64,000 nucleotides of DNA from Halichondria panicea (lineage: Eukaryota; Porifera; Demospongiae; Suberitida; Halichondriidae). A program made the translations under genes and the position numbers. This document shows, piece by piece, positions 1-18,800 of the stretch. Location of the stretch: NCBI RefSeq assembly GCF_963675165.1, contig NC_087378.1, positions 2,210,525 to 2,274,524 on the forward strand, given 5' to 3'. Under the pieces are notes generated by a model. The model was given only the letters and a program-made list of their open reading frames with translations. It was not told the origin of the DNA and ran no database searches. The first letter of the stretch is position 1. Each line of letters begins with the position of its first letter.

Positions 1-130
1 GTGAGCTACATGTATAGCTACATGACAGTGTCAGACAATAGCTACTTTGTGCTGATAGGCATTACTTATTCATACCTTGCTTGACTGTGTGTTCAGTAAC
101 CCCCCCCCCCCCTCTCTCTCTCTCCTACAG

Positions 131-7748
<7,618 letters not shown>

Positions 7749-8049
7749 CAGTTAATTTTGTTATGAGATGTTTATTGTGTTAGAAATTTTTTCTGTCCGC
7801 CTTATTACACATGATTTTTGTCATTAATTTTTTAGAACTTAATATTATATTTTTTACATGTACAGTAACATGTATAGTCATCCAGTCAATGCCATTTTCA
7901 TTAACCAGTGCTCACACGAGCAGAGTCTTACAATCTGGTCGGGTTAGATTTTCCCGGGTATAAATGCTGACAACTTAATATAACTTTTGAATGCTGTGAT
8001 TTGTCTGTCAAAACTTTGCTCCTCTTCAGTTCTCCGTCTATAATTCATC
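7749..8049 (+). promoter_or_regulatory. SH2 adaptor 3' UTR and histone H1 promoter
   Basis: A 301 bp gap. The left part is AT-rich and probably the 3' UTR of the SH2 gene; no clean AATAAA was found. A TATA box (TATAAAT, 7959-7965) lies 90 bp before the H1 start codon, placing transcription start near 7990. Confidence 0.6.
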
Positions 8050-8559
8050 ATGTCTAAGACAGTATCCTCTCATCCCAAATACTCCGAGATGATCGCTTCT
8101 GCTGTTACAACATTGAAAGAAAGAAATGGATCAAGTAGACAGGCCATAAGCAAGTATGTAAAGGCAAACTACTCAGTGGGGGAACAAGCTGATACACATG
8201 TCAAGACCTCGCTGAGAAAGATGGTTTCCAACTGTGATCTGCTACAGACAAAAGGGACAGGTGCTAGTGGTTCATTTAAAATCAATAAAGCTAAACTGCA
8301 GGCCGAGAAGAAAGCAGCAAAGAAAGTCGAGAAGGCACCTAAAAAGTCAGAAGGTTTGAAAGAGAACAAAAAACTAGTGGCTAAGAGATCATTGACTAAA
8401 AAGGTGACAGACAAAAAACCAGCAGCTAAGAAATCGGCAGATACCAAGAAGCCAGCTACTAAGAAGAAGCCTGCTGCCAAGAAAGCTAAGCCACCTCCAA
8501 TCCCATCCGAGACTGTCACTGAATCTTCCTGCTCTGATCTTGAATCTTCAGAAGACTGA
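8050..8559 (+). CDS. Linker histone H1, intronless
   Basis: 169 residues in one exon, unlike every other coding gene here; intronless structure is usual for histones. Residues ~8-78 form the winged-helix H15 globular domain (HPKYSEMI, then SSRQAISKYVKANY, then TSLRKMVSNCDLL, then GASGSFKI). The following ~75 residues are a lysine/alanine/proline tail with KKPAAKK repeats, typical of H1 binding to linker DNA. It is shorter than most H1s (about 190-220). It ends in an acidic, serine-rich stretch (ESSCSDLESSED) not found in textbook H1 tails. No canonical histone 3' stem-loop (GGCTCTTTTCAGAGCC type) follows. AATAAA at 8721-8726 and again in the downstream duplicate suggests a polyadenylated, possibly replication-independent or variant H1. 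Confidence 0.93.
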   Translation: MSKTVSSHPKYSEMIASAVTTLKERNGSSRQAISKYVKANYSVGEQADTHVKTSLRKMVSNCDLLQTKGTGASGSFKINKAKLQAEKKAAKKVEKAPKKSEGLKENKKLVAKRSLTKKVTDKKPAAKKSADTKKPATKKKPAAKKAKPPPIPSETVTESSCSDLESSED

Positions 8560-8696
8560 ACTCATCTTGAAGACAATAATTAATTGTGTACAATAATTGT
8601 TCTCTTCTTTGCTTTTGCTTCTGTATCTATGCTCAATTTCAATCTCTCACATGGTTTCATATTCTATTCATGATCATCCATTATTTTATTAATGTG

Positions 8697-8845
8697 CCAA
8701 ATAGATCTACATGTAGCTACAATAAACTATATACAGCACACTAGAAAAGTTATATGCTCCATCAATAGCCAAATAGATCTACTTATAGCTACAATAAACT
8801 ATACAGTACACTAGAAAAGTTATATGCTCCATCCTCCATCAATAG
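8697..8845. repeat. Tandem duplication (~72 bp) at H1/BDH2 convergent 3' ends
   Basis: Copy 1 (8697-8768) and copy 2 (8769-8845) both run CCAAATAGATCTAC ... GCTACAATAAACTAT ... ACACTAGAAAAGTTATATGC, then CTCCATC and AATAG. Each contains an AATAAA on the + strand. Copy 2 includes the stop codon and last codons of BDH2 on the minus strand; copy 1 carries a shortened version. Confidence 0.9.
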
Positions 8846-10245
8846 TGAAGCAGGTCCCAGTGACAAAGTTTGACTGCATGGGGGTAAAAATTTACACCTT
8901 TATCTCAACCACAAGATCAAATTATCAGCCTACATGCAACAGCATGCTTACAGCACAAGTGCTGCATGTATAGGTATAGGCATCATGCACATTCGTAGAC
9001 CCGAGTGGATGACCAATACACTCTCAAGAACTTATTATATAATTATGTACTGTGTATGTGTACTGAGTGGATGACCAATACACTCCCAAAACTTGTGTGC
9101 TGTGTATGTGTACTCATACACACAACTCACCTCATTACTGGCCAGGTAGACAAACATGCTAGCCACTTCTTCAGGTGCCCCAAGACGCCCAAGCTTCTGT
9201 CTGGTAATGAAGTCTGTCCTCGACTGTAAAGTGGTGCATGACATACAGTTACCAGTATAGCTATGGAGAAATTATAAACCGATGTGCGGTGGGTTAATTC
9301 TCACACCTTGTCATAATCACCAGTAGCTTTCATCCTGTCATTTAGAGACGGGGTGTCAATTGTACCTACAGCAAAAACCAAAAACAGTACAATAAAACCT
9401 TCGCCAACATTTCAGCAAAACTCACCTGGGCAAATGGCATTGCATCTAATCTTGTTACCAACATAGTCGATAGCAATTGACTTGGTGAGACCAATCACAG
9501 CAGCCTTTGTAGCACCATACACACAACGATTAGTGGCTCCTTTGATACTGGAGGCCACCGACGCCATGTTGATGATGTTACCAGCCACTCCTTTCTCCTT
9601 CCACAGCTTGATGCACGTTTGTGAAGTGCAAAACATGCTCTTGACATTGATGTCAAAACTTCTGTCCCAGTCCTTCTCTGTCGTCGTCTCAATGGTGCCA
9701 TTGAAAACATAACTGTGTGAGTACAATTAGCAAGATACAAAAGATATCGAAAGATGCACAAGGTCAATAGGTTGGTAACTGTACACACACGTATGTACAT
9801 GTAGTCTATCAAACTTTATTTCAAGTGAGGTGAAAGGGTTAAGGTTGTACACACATACCCAGCACAGTTGAACAAAACATTCAGTTGAGGGTATTTTTCA
9901 GTGATCATTGCCTTCACATCTTCACTCTTTGTGACGTCCAGCGTGTCTATCTTGATCGATGATCTCTCCGACTGAAGCTCCTTCAGCTTCTCAAAATTGA
10001 GGTCAGTAGCGATCACCTCAGCTCCTTCATCATCACATCTCTGTAAACCGAAAAAATTGATCAGCTTACGCAAAAGTGCAGATACCATACAGTAGACAGA
10101 TCTAGTTGCTGTACTGTACTACAGTGTACTAGAGTGTGCATGTAAATTGATCACACACAAGAGCAGTTGCCCTTCCAATCCCCTGAGCTGCTCCAGTGAT
10201 GAAAACAATCTTTCCAGCTAGTCTTTTGGTGCATGAGTTTGCCAT
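8820..10245 (-). CDS. BDH2: 3-hydroxybutyrate dehydrogenase type 2 / DHRS6-like SDR
   Basis: Six exons on the minus strand: 10245-10159, 10040-9859, 9712-9426, 9365-9307, 9223-9131, 8873-8820, giving 253 residues (human BDH2 is 245). It is a classical short-chain dehydrogenase: NAD-binding TGAAQGIG at residues 17-24, FNCAG in place of NNAG, the catalytic NMASVASS serine strand and YGATK (Tyr-x-x-x-Lys), and CPGTIDTPSL after the active site. NRCVYGATKAAVIGLTKS and the end TIDGGWSI are close to human BDH2. The family is a cytosolic NAD enzyme linked to 3-hydroxybutyrate and to 2,5-dihydroxybenzoate siderophore synthesis; which applies here cannot be told. ATG 10245 is chosen because it places the Rossmann motif normally. 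Confidence 0.93.
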
Positions 10246-10518
10246 ATTTCTGGTAGCAGCCTAGTTTCTCTGTTCGCCACTGCAGCACTACAATTATATA
10301 AAAGGTCAGAGGGTGGTAAAGACAGTTTTGCAGTTTTGTGAGATCACATGTTTTACCACCCCCACACTTGAACAATTGACCTCCCAATAGGAAATAAAAT
10401 GAATATCCCTACCACAATCACAATCATAGTATTTGAACGATTATTATTTATGAGGTGCAATAGTTTGTGTTCTGTTTTTGGCTGATATCTGATATCGGCT
10501 GATATTTGATTAAAGTGG

Positions 10519-12605
10519 TTACTCCGACAACCCTAGTGTGGAGAGTAGTTCATCAGATTCCTTCAGCTCCTGGGTAAAAAAACGAAGTGTACCGTTAATT
10601 CTTACCCAGTGGTACATGGTACCATTGAGCCACCAATGCAGCAAGCATAAAACATATAGGATATCTACTTAACAAAAAAAGATGTGACATGTCATTTTAA
10701 GTCAACTGACTCCACTAACAGACCAAAGACAATAGATACATGTACTGCACACTAGCTAGACAAACCCACACACACCATACAGCACTCACCTTGAGTATGT
10801 CTAGGCCACCGATGAGTTCACCCTTTACGTACAGCTGGGGGTAAGTGGGCCAGTTGGAAAACTTCTTCAGCCCCTGTCGCACCTTATCGTCAGAGAGGAT
10901 GTCAAATGTTTCAAAAGTAGCCCTGTATAAAATTTGCAATTCAGCACTGCCACTATCAAATTGGTATTCGGGGATGGTATTATTTCAAATCTTACACAGG
11001 CACCAACAGGAATGCAGATGGGGTTGTAACACAGACATTTTAGCATGTAGGCCGTCTGGAGCCAGAGGAGGTATGACACGAGTATCTTGATTAGGCTTGG
11101 TCATGTGCAAAATTCAACAGTAAAGTCATTGTTGATTAACTAAAATCGAGGTACTCGTCGGACCTCCTCTGGTCTGGAGCTAGCTTTCACTCACCCACAC
11201 TCCTGTAAAATCCCGCACACAGTTTTACTGAATCCACACTGTGGTTCCTGAAATGAGCAGCTATAAGACTCAGTTGTGCTAACACAATTGCTTACCTCCG
11301 GAGAACCTTTCATGAAAAGCATGATAGGTGCTTTGTTAGTCAGTGATTTTAACCTGTATTGTGAGTGAAAAGGAGTAAAACATTCCGATTCGGCTTGTGT
11401 GTATAGTAGTACAGTGGCATACGTACCTATCATCCAAAGATATTCTCTTTGGTAATATTTCTTTCAGTTCTCCATTTTCTTTCATCTCCTGTACACAGAA
11501 TACAGCAGTAAGGAATACAGCAGTAAGGAATACAGCAGTAAGGAATACAGCAGTAAGTCTATACGGGCTCATATCTGAACTAATTCCACACCTTGAGAAT
11601 GTCCAGTCCACCTAGTAATTCCCCCTTTACATACAGCTGTGGATATGTGGGCCAGTTGGAGTATTTCTTTAGTCCTGCACAGAGAGAGAGAGAGAGCAAG
11701 AGTTTGAAAGTGAAACCCTGCAAACATTCAACCCGTAATACATGTACCTTGCCTGACTTCATCATCAGCGAGAATGTTGAATGTAGAGAATTTAGTTCCA
11801 CACTCATTTAGCAGAGCCACTGTTTGTCGACTGAATCCTGAGAACAAGACGTGACAAAATAATCATAATCTTTCAGCCATGTAGTTTTGACGTACCACAT
11901 TTTGGTTCTTCCGATGTGCCCTTTATGAAAAGCATACAATCAGCTGCATTGATTAGCTTCTTCAAGCGTGTGTCAAGATCCTGAGGAAAAATGAGCTTAC
12001 TCAAATGCTATGATTGCCCTACAAATGCTATGACAACTAACCTCTTTCTCGGCTGGTGCTGCCTGAGGTGGTGCCATGGTCTGAGAGTGAGCAGCTGTCT
12101 TCTTGGCGAGCTCAGGAACATGAGCTCCATTCAGCGTGTCCACAACTTTACCAGCCTGAGAGTGAAAATAGAGCATTCTTAATCTTTGAACTTGGGGTTA
12201 AATTTAGGACAGCCAACCAAAGAACCGTTCACTTGAATAAATGATATACCTTAAACAGTAGAAAGGTAGGCACAGCCACCACCTCATACTTGAGAGATAT
12301 CTCTGGAAACTCTTCCGCTTCAATCTGTGTGTTGTCAATCTTTATTAACAAAACCGAAAAATGATAATCGAACCTTTATAAACTTCGAGTTCAAGTATTC
12401 CTTGGCTAAATCTTCCATAGCCTCTGCCATCTGCTTGCACGGCTCGGACCATGGTGCCCAGAAGTGGACTACCGTCAACCTGATTGATATTGTTTGATTG
12501 ATTGTTAGATACTGATAGATCTAGATCTACCCTACAGATGTCTCACCCTCTATAAGAGACCAGTTGATCAAATTTGTCAGTCTTCTTCAGCTCTTCAACA
12601 GCCAT
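10519..12605 (-). CDS. GLRX3: Glutaredoxin-3 (PICOT), thioredoxin-Grx-Grx iron-sulfur protein
   Basis: Twelve minus-strand exons: 12605-12547, 12479-12374, 12339-12250, 12155-12042, 11980-11896, 11837-11748, 11674-11592, 11488-11427, 11353-11295, 11247-11195, 10922-10800, 10569-10519. Total 324 residues against 335 in human. Domain order is a thioredoxin-like domain (~15-105) with WAPWSEPC in place of the redox CxxC, then two monothiol glutaredoxin domains each with a CGFS site (around residues 151 and 253). Each Grx domain ends with [14 protein letters not shown] and GGLDILK. The family binds bridging [2Fe-2S] clusters with glutathione and BolA2 and delivers iron in the cytosol. The gene is divergent from the KIF20 gene with 218 bp between start codons. 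Confidence 0.95.
11497..11556. repeat. 15-bp tandem repeat, four copies
   Basis: Unit GAATACAGCAGTAAG repeated four times, the first copy slightly diverged, inside a GLRX3 intron. Confidence 0.9.
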
Positions 12606-12823
12606 TGCGATGTGACACGTGTAATGTAATATTAGTCATTATTGTGTTTGGGTAAAGATCATCAGCTCTACTAAAACATGCCTAAGTATGATGTCATTTA
12701 TTCATTCTGATTGGCCCACTGTTCAAAAACCATTGTACACAATTACAAGTACAAGATAGAGCGATCGTGTAGCTAGCTTTTCGCGATCACCAAGCAGCAA
12801 GCTTATTAAACTACCGTTACTAA
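12606..12823. promoter_or_regulatory. Divergent promoter, GLRX3 / KIF20
   Basis: 218 bp between the two opposite ATGs. No clear TATA box. It holds a GATTGG (inverted CCAAT) at about 12709-12714 and a CGATCG-rich stretch near 12760-12790. It must hold both 5' UTRs and core promoters unless there are upstream non-coding exons. Confidence 0.6.
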
Positions 12824-15800
12824 ATGAATTACGGATTCACCCCGTCACTAGCCACGGCCGGCCTGGCTACCTCATCAGACCTAGATGATGATGTTGACGA
12901 AGACTTCACCTCAATAAAGAAGCAATTGTTTAACTGCGACACCACCCCAGCAACCAAGAAGCAGGCTGTGCAAGTATTTCTAAGGGTTAGACCTAAGAGT
13001 ACCTTGGAGATACAGCTGAAGCAACCAGAATGCTTCCACTTTCCCAATGGCAACCAAGAGTTGATAGCAATCGCACCCAAGAGCTCTCAGAGTTACAAAT
13101 CCAAGACGGCTACTCACACTAACAGCAAGTACACCTTCACTAAAATCTTTGGTCCGGATACGACACAAGTGGATTTGTTTGAGGAGACGCTTCTTCCGTC
13201 TCTGAAGGACTTTCTAGAAGGGCAGAACTGTTTAGTGTTTACCTATGGCGTCACCAACTCCGGTGAGAAAGTGTTAACTAATGTCTGTTTAATTTATTGA
13301 TTGACTCTTCACAATGAGTGGTCACCTAATAAGCTTAGCATAGGCGCTAGGCGTAGGGATGATGGTTCGTTTATACACCTAGATATAATTATACATGTAC
13401 TATTTATAATTATGTAGATTTTATACCAAGGACCTGTGACCAGCTTGTGTTTCTTATTCCCTCTAAAGTGTTCACAACCATTATTACCTTTGTCTGCGCT
13501 ATAGGGAAGACACACACTGTATCTGGGACCCCTAGCAACCCTGGCCTGCTCCCTAGGATGCTGGACGTTGTGTTCAACTCTGTCCAAGATGGAAAACTTC
13601 TCACTGATGTCAAATTCAAGCCCAAGCATTACTGTGGTGTGTCTTATCCCTCCCAAAAGGAGCTGACCTCTGAGAGTGAGATCAAAGCAGCTATCCTAGC
13701 CAAGGTAAACAGCTTAAAGTTACTGTAAACTGTTTGCTTATTTATTCATGAACTACCGTAAACGTTGAAATTTTCGACGGGTGTTTAATTTCGTTTTTTC
13801 CGTCCTTGGACTCAACGCACAAAATTAATAATTAAGCCACACCTACGTTAATATAACGGACGAAAATTTATGCGCACGAAATTTAAGAATTGTGGGCCTA
13901 GTGCAGAAAGTGCGAAATTTTGATGCGTCGAAAATTTCAACGTTTACGGTATATCTAGTGCAGTGATGTGAGCAGCTAGTTTGAGCTGGAAGTCACGTGG
14001 CTCGAATACACTAGATAGCTTAGGTACCAGCTAGTTTGAGCTGGAAGTCATGTGGCTCAAGTAGTACATGTAGCTTAACTGTATGCAGGGCCACACGAAT
14101 TTTTTGAAAGGTTACTGAAAGCTCACAGGAGACTTTTTTCCTTGGCTCTGACCGCCATTCTAAACATTCTTATTTTGTGAAAAACTGCTTCGCGTAGCCG
14201 TCCAGTATAGCAAGAAGTGTGCTATAAGAGCATAATTCAGAGCTAGAATTATTTTTATTTGACTACTATTTTGTGCTGATGATCGCTCATACCATTTTGA
14301 ATTGGTACTTGTGTACACCAATAATTATGCCTCGAGGCGTAGCCGCACGAGGGATACGGTAAAGCTGACTGTGTGTGTGTCTGTGTGTCTGTGTGTCTGT
14401 GTGTCTGTGTGTCTGTTCCAGCTGTAACTGCTCAACGGTTGCAATGCGACGAAAACTAACAGCTTCTATAGGCTTCTAGCCACGTTCTCTTGGATTTTGA
14501 TTCGTGGATTAGCAAACTAAAGCTTCTTTCTCGAGTTATGGCTAGTTTGACTCACATTGAAGGCTGTTGCAGTCTCTTCAGAATCTTTCATAGCATCATC
14601 TGTCCGCACAAACTTTCTATTCAACATATGAGTTAGCCTTGCACTAAAGCGCTAGCTTTTTGTTAGCTACAAGACTCAGAAAATACCTGTTAAAACAGCT
14701 AGCTAGCAGTAGCCATTTGTGAAATTGATCTCTTTGGACACACCCTTTAATTATTCCTATGGATGTAATGCGCATGCGCGCTCATTCCCCAGATCCAGAT
14801 CCTCCTGGCAGAATCATATTTTTCTTGAGGGCCTGGTAAGCCACAAAACACTACTATAGATAACAATATGTATGTACACAAGTCTTTTCTTCTTAAATAT
14901 TATAATTATACACTGCATGAACTACAGATCCAATTTTCTTCTTTCTTGAGGTCCTGGTATTAAAGCCACATAATACAACAATAGATGCATGTAATAAGTC
15001 TTTTCTTCTCAGTGACTTTATATAAATAAGCTAACTTTATGAAATAATTATGCACTTCCGCTTATAATTAATTGAAAACAAAATCTTCTTCTTTGTTGCT
15101 TCCTAGATCCTTGAGGTCCTGGTATAAGCAGCCACAAAACACAACAATGATACCATAATTATACAATTGCAAGTCAGTTTTAGACAGATTATTTTATACA
15201 CTTTTTCCTCTTCTATACTTTCTCTACTATACTTTTGAGCGAAAGCAAATCATGGCGAGAGGCATTAGCACAGCGCCAGCTTGAACACTAGTTATAGATA
15301 GTACATGTACCAATTGGTATGTTCTTCAAACTTCAATCATGGCATTTATAGCTTCACAAAAAGCAATGAGCAGGTAACCTAAACTGTCTGGCTGTGTCTG
15401 GAGGTGGCCACAAATTAATTGTTGAAGGAGGTGCCTATCTTGTCAAAGGCATGCTCTGTCTTGCCCTAGCTATGAATATGATTATAATTGTTGGTCTACC
15501 AGGATGTCCCAATGTGTTCTCCCTCACCCCCAGGCTATGGAGGTGGACCAGACCCTCTCCTCTACTTTCCCTGTTCTGGACGAGACTGGCAGTGAGCAGC
15601 AGGACATCAGCTCAATCTCCAGTGTGTCCTCCAAGGTCTCCTCCAACATCAGCAAACTCAGCTGTGATAGTGGTAACTTGTATGGCAATTTTTATCGCGT
15701 TCCAAGATGAATATACAATACATGCACCTGACGTGCTTGTGTATTTGTATCCCATTATCTCAAGCTTACAAAGAGCAACTCTGTTACAATACATGAGTCA

Positions 15801-18800
15801 CCACTTATATGTAAGGGAGAACTTTCACGTTTAATTTTCCCAATAGGAATGAGTTTTGAGATCCCCACTCAAGACAGCTCCACAATTAACCTGGATGACA
15901 GTGACCACTATTATTACTCTGTGTGGGTATCTTATGCGGAGATCTACAACGAGTTCATATACGACCTCCTCGGTGACGCTCACGTGACGGGCAAGACACG
16001 CTCGGCACTCAAACTTCAAGATGATCAAAACCACAATCAATTTATCAGAGGTGAATTAGCTTACATGTACAGGTACATGTAGCTTACTATATACAGCGTG
16101 CACATGGCAGCTTCAAAAGTTAGTCAGTGTCCTCATACAGTTAAGGCAGCTCCACATTGTCATTACATGTGCATACTTAATACATGTAGTAGTTTAATGT
16201 GAGCTTATATCTTATTGAACAGCTCGCCTAAAGAAAGACTGCTTGTTCACCCTGAGACATCCTCTGATTCGGTTTTCTCACAGCAGCCTCAATTATCATG
16301 CTATCCACATGCAGGTCTACGTGAGATCCAAGTGAGCACTGTGGAGGAAGCCATGCTCCTACTGCGCTATGGGTTGCGTCATCGCAGTCAAGCAGCCACT
16401 CGGCTCAACTACAGCTCATCTAGAAGCCACGCTGTGTACACCGTCAAGCTAGTCAAGGTGGTCAACCCGGACAAGCCGGCCAATGCCCTGGTGAACAGGT
16501 AAGTAAAGGTGTTAACATGGCTATACTGTACAGTGTATATACAACACCCTGTGGGCATTTTGCACGTCTATGACCCTAAGGTTGTATATTTTTTTCATGT
16601 AGCTATTACAGCATTAAAGCTTAATACCAAGGGCGTATGAAGAGAAGAGGGCATGCAACTACAATCTATCGTATTATAAATGGGCGGGGTCTTATGTCTA
16701 AAAATAGCATTGCACGTGCACTGTTTTTGTGCGTGCAAGGTGAAGATATACGGAAACTTACAGAGAAAGTAGCTGTTCTAGCTAAGCTAGCTAAGCTAAC
16801 ATACTGTAGCTCTCTATACTAGTAGTAAATGATGCTCAGTGACACTAGAAAGTGAGTAGCATAGTCATACTAGAAACAACGAGCCAGAAACCACAAACCT
16901 TGAGTTGTTGCTGCAAATCTTTCGTTTCTTTGACTCCTGTCTTGATGTAGCAGGTATAGCAATCATAGTGTTAAACTACTACGACTCATAAACTAACAAG
17001 AGATGTCGTACAAGAGAGATAAACGAGCTAATGGAAAAAGTGCCGACTCAGCGGTTTGGAGTTTAACATAAAAAACATAAGCTCACGTGAATCAGGCGGT
17101 TGGCTAAATATAGCATATCCTGCTGACTCATCAATAATATGACACATACACAGTATACATTGTGAGTTGCATGCCCTCTTCTCTTCATACGCCCTTGGGT
17201 AATTCTATGTGAAAATCGGATGACCCCCTCAGATTTCCTCGAAACTCGGTACATGTGGATACATGTAGTAGTTGTTGAAATATTAAAACAACAAAAATGT
17301 GTGGTTATAGTGTGGTAAAAATGTGAGGTTTTTTGCAATTTTGACCTACATTGCATCGCAAATACTCATTTCTTGATTGCTTTTATGAGAAACTAATTGT
17401 ATGTGGTTGTAGCATACATGTAAGTATTAGGCTTTTATTTGATATGCATAAAATATGCTTTCTAGTGAGGTTGGGGTCAAAGATTAATTGGTGAACAATC
17501 GACTCCAGTGTTGAGGCCTTCGGGATATTTAAATTGTTTTTATATTTTGTTGTGATAATATTCCTCTTTATCGCGCTTAAGTTTCGTATTGGGATGCCAA
17601 TGGGTTCGGGAGATACGGAGCTCTCAGTAACTAGTGGTTGCACTAAGCACTCACAATCCGAAACTACTAACACAAAATGGAGATACTTGCCCCACACGTA
17701 CAGCAAAGCACAACAAACATTTTTTGACGACTAAACAATGCTCATCTTTTGGTACAGCCTACATCCTGTCGATAGCCTATACTATACTGTTACATCCATC
17801 TGTGAAATAATTTAATACACATAGCAAACCCGCCTGCAGATTTAAAGAACCACATATAAATGTACGTACCTCAATCGCAACCTGTACTTGAAATACATAA
17901 CTATAATTATACTAAACATTCCTTCCTTTTCTGTGTAATTTCAAAACCTTAAGAAAAAGCACAACTTGTACACTCAAACTCACTGATCTTGACAAGGAGA
18001 AGAAAACTGCCCAATAAACTCGGCAAGACAAGTAGATCTAGTACAAATATAGCTGCTTCCTGTTCTATCCGGCCAGACTATGGTTAACATAAACCTACTA
18101 GGCCCTATAGTAGGTTTATTCTATGTGTCCCTAGTCTAAGGACACATACATGTAGAACTAGGGACATGTTCGTAGGTGTGCTAAAGACAGAGACTAGACA
18201 GCTGTCTGTTTAGCATGACGCCACCTCCAGGGCCACGTATAAAAGCAATCACTTCATGAGAAATGAGCATTTTGCATGATGCAATGTAGGTCAAGATTGC
18301 AAAAATCTCACATTTTTGCCACACTACATGTGTATATAACCACACATTTTTGTTGTTGTGGTTTAATATTTCAACACTACTACCTATGTATGTACCAAGT
18401 TTGAGGGAATCTGAGGGGGTCATCCGATTTTCGTGTTTATTTCACATGGAATGACCCCCTTGTTAATACTGCAGTACATAATTATTTTGTGTTTTGTAAG
18501 CTCATGTACATACATGAATGAATCACAAATAATTAGACACTGTTTTGGAGGTGTCTATGGGATTTAGAAGCCCAAAGGTACTGATGTAGTATCCCGAGCG
18601 TAGCGAGGGTACTACAAGTGGCTGAGGGCTTCTAAATCACATGGACACTGACAAAACAGTGTCTAACTCATTTAGATACTAGTGCGCATGCGCTAACCGC
18701 TTGACTACAATACAATTACTTGACAACGGAATACTAGGTATACTAAGTAAATTTGCAGGTATACTAAGTCCCATAGTATACCTACTCTGAGGCACTTTTC

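Noticed and set aside
8571-8600. Possible histone 3' stem-loop after H1 (ACAATAATTAATTGT)
   Set aside because: AT-only imperfect palindrome, not the conserved GC-stem histone signal.
17383-17734. Overlapping ~100-codon frames inside the fold-back element
   Set aside because: No recognisable transposase or other domain; probably chance frames.
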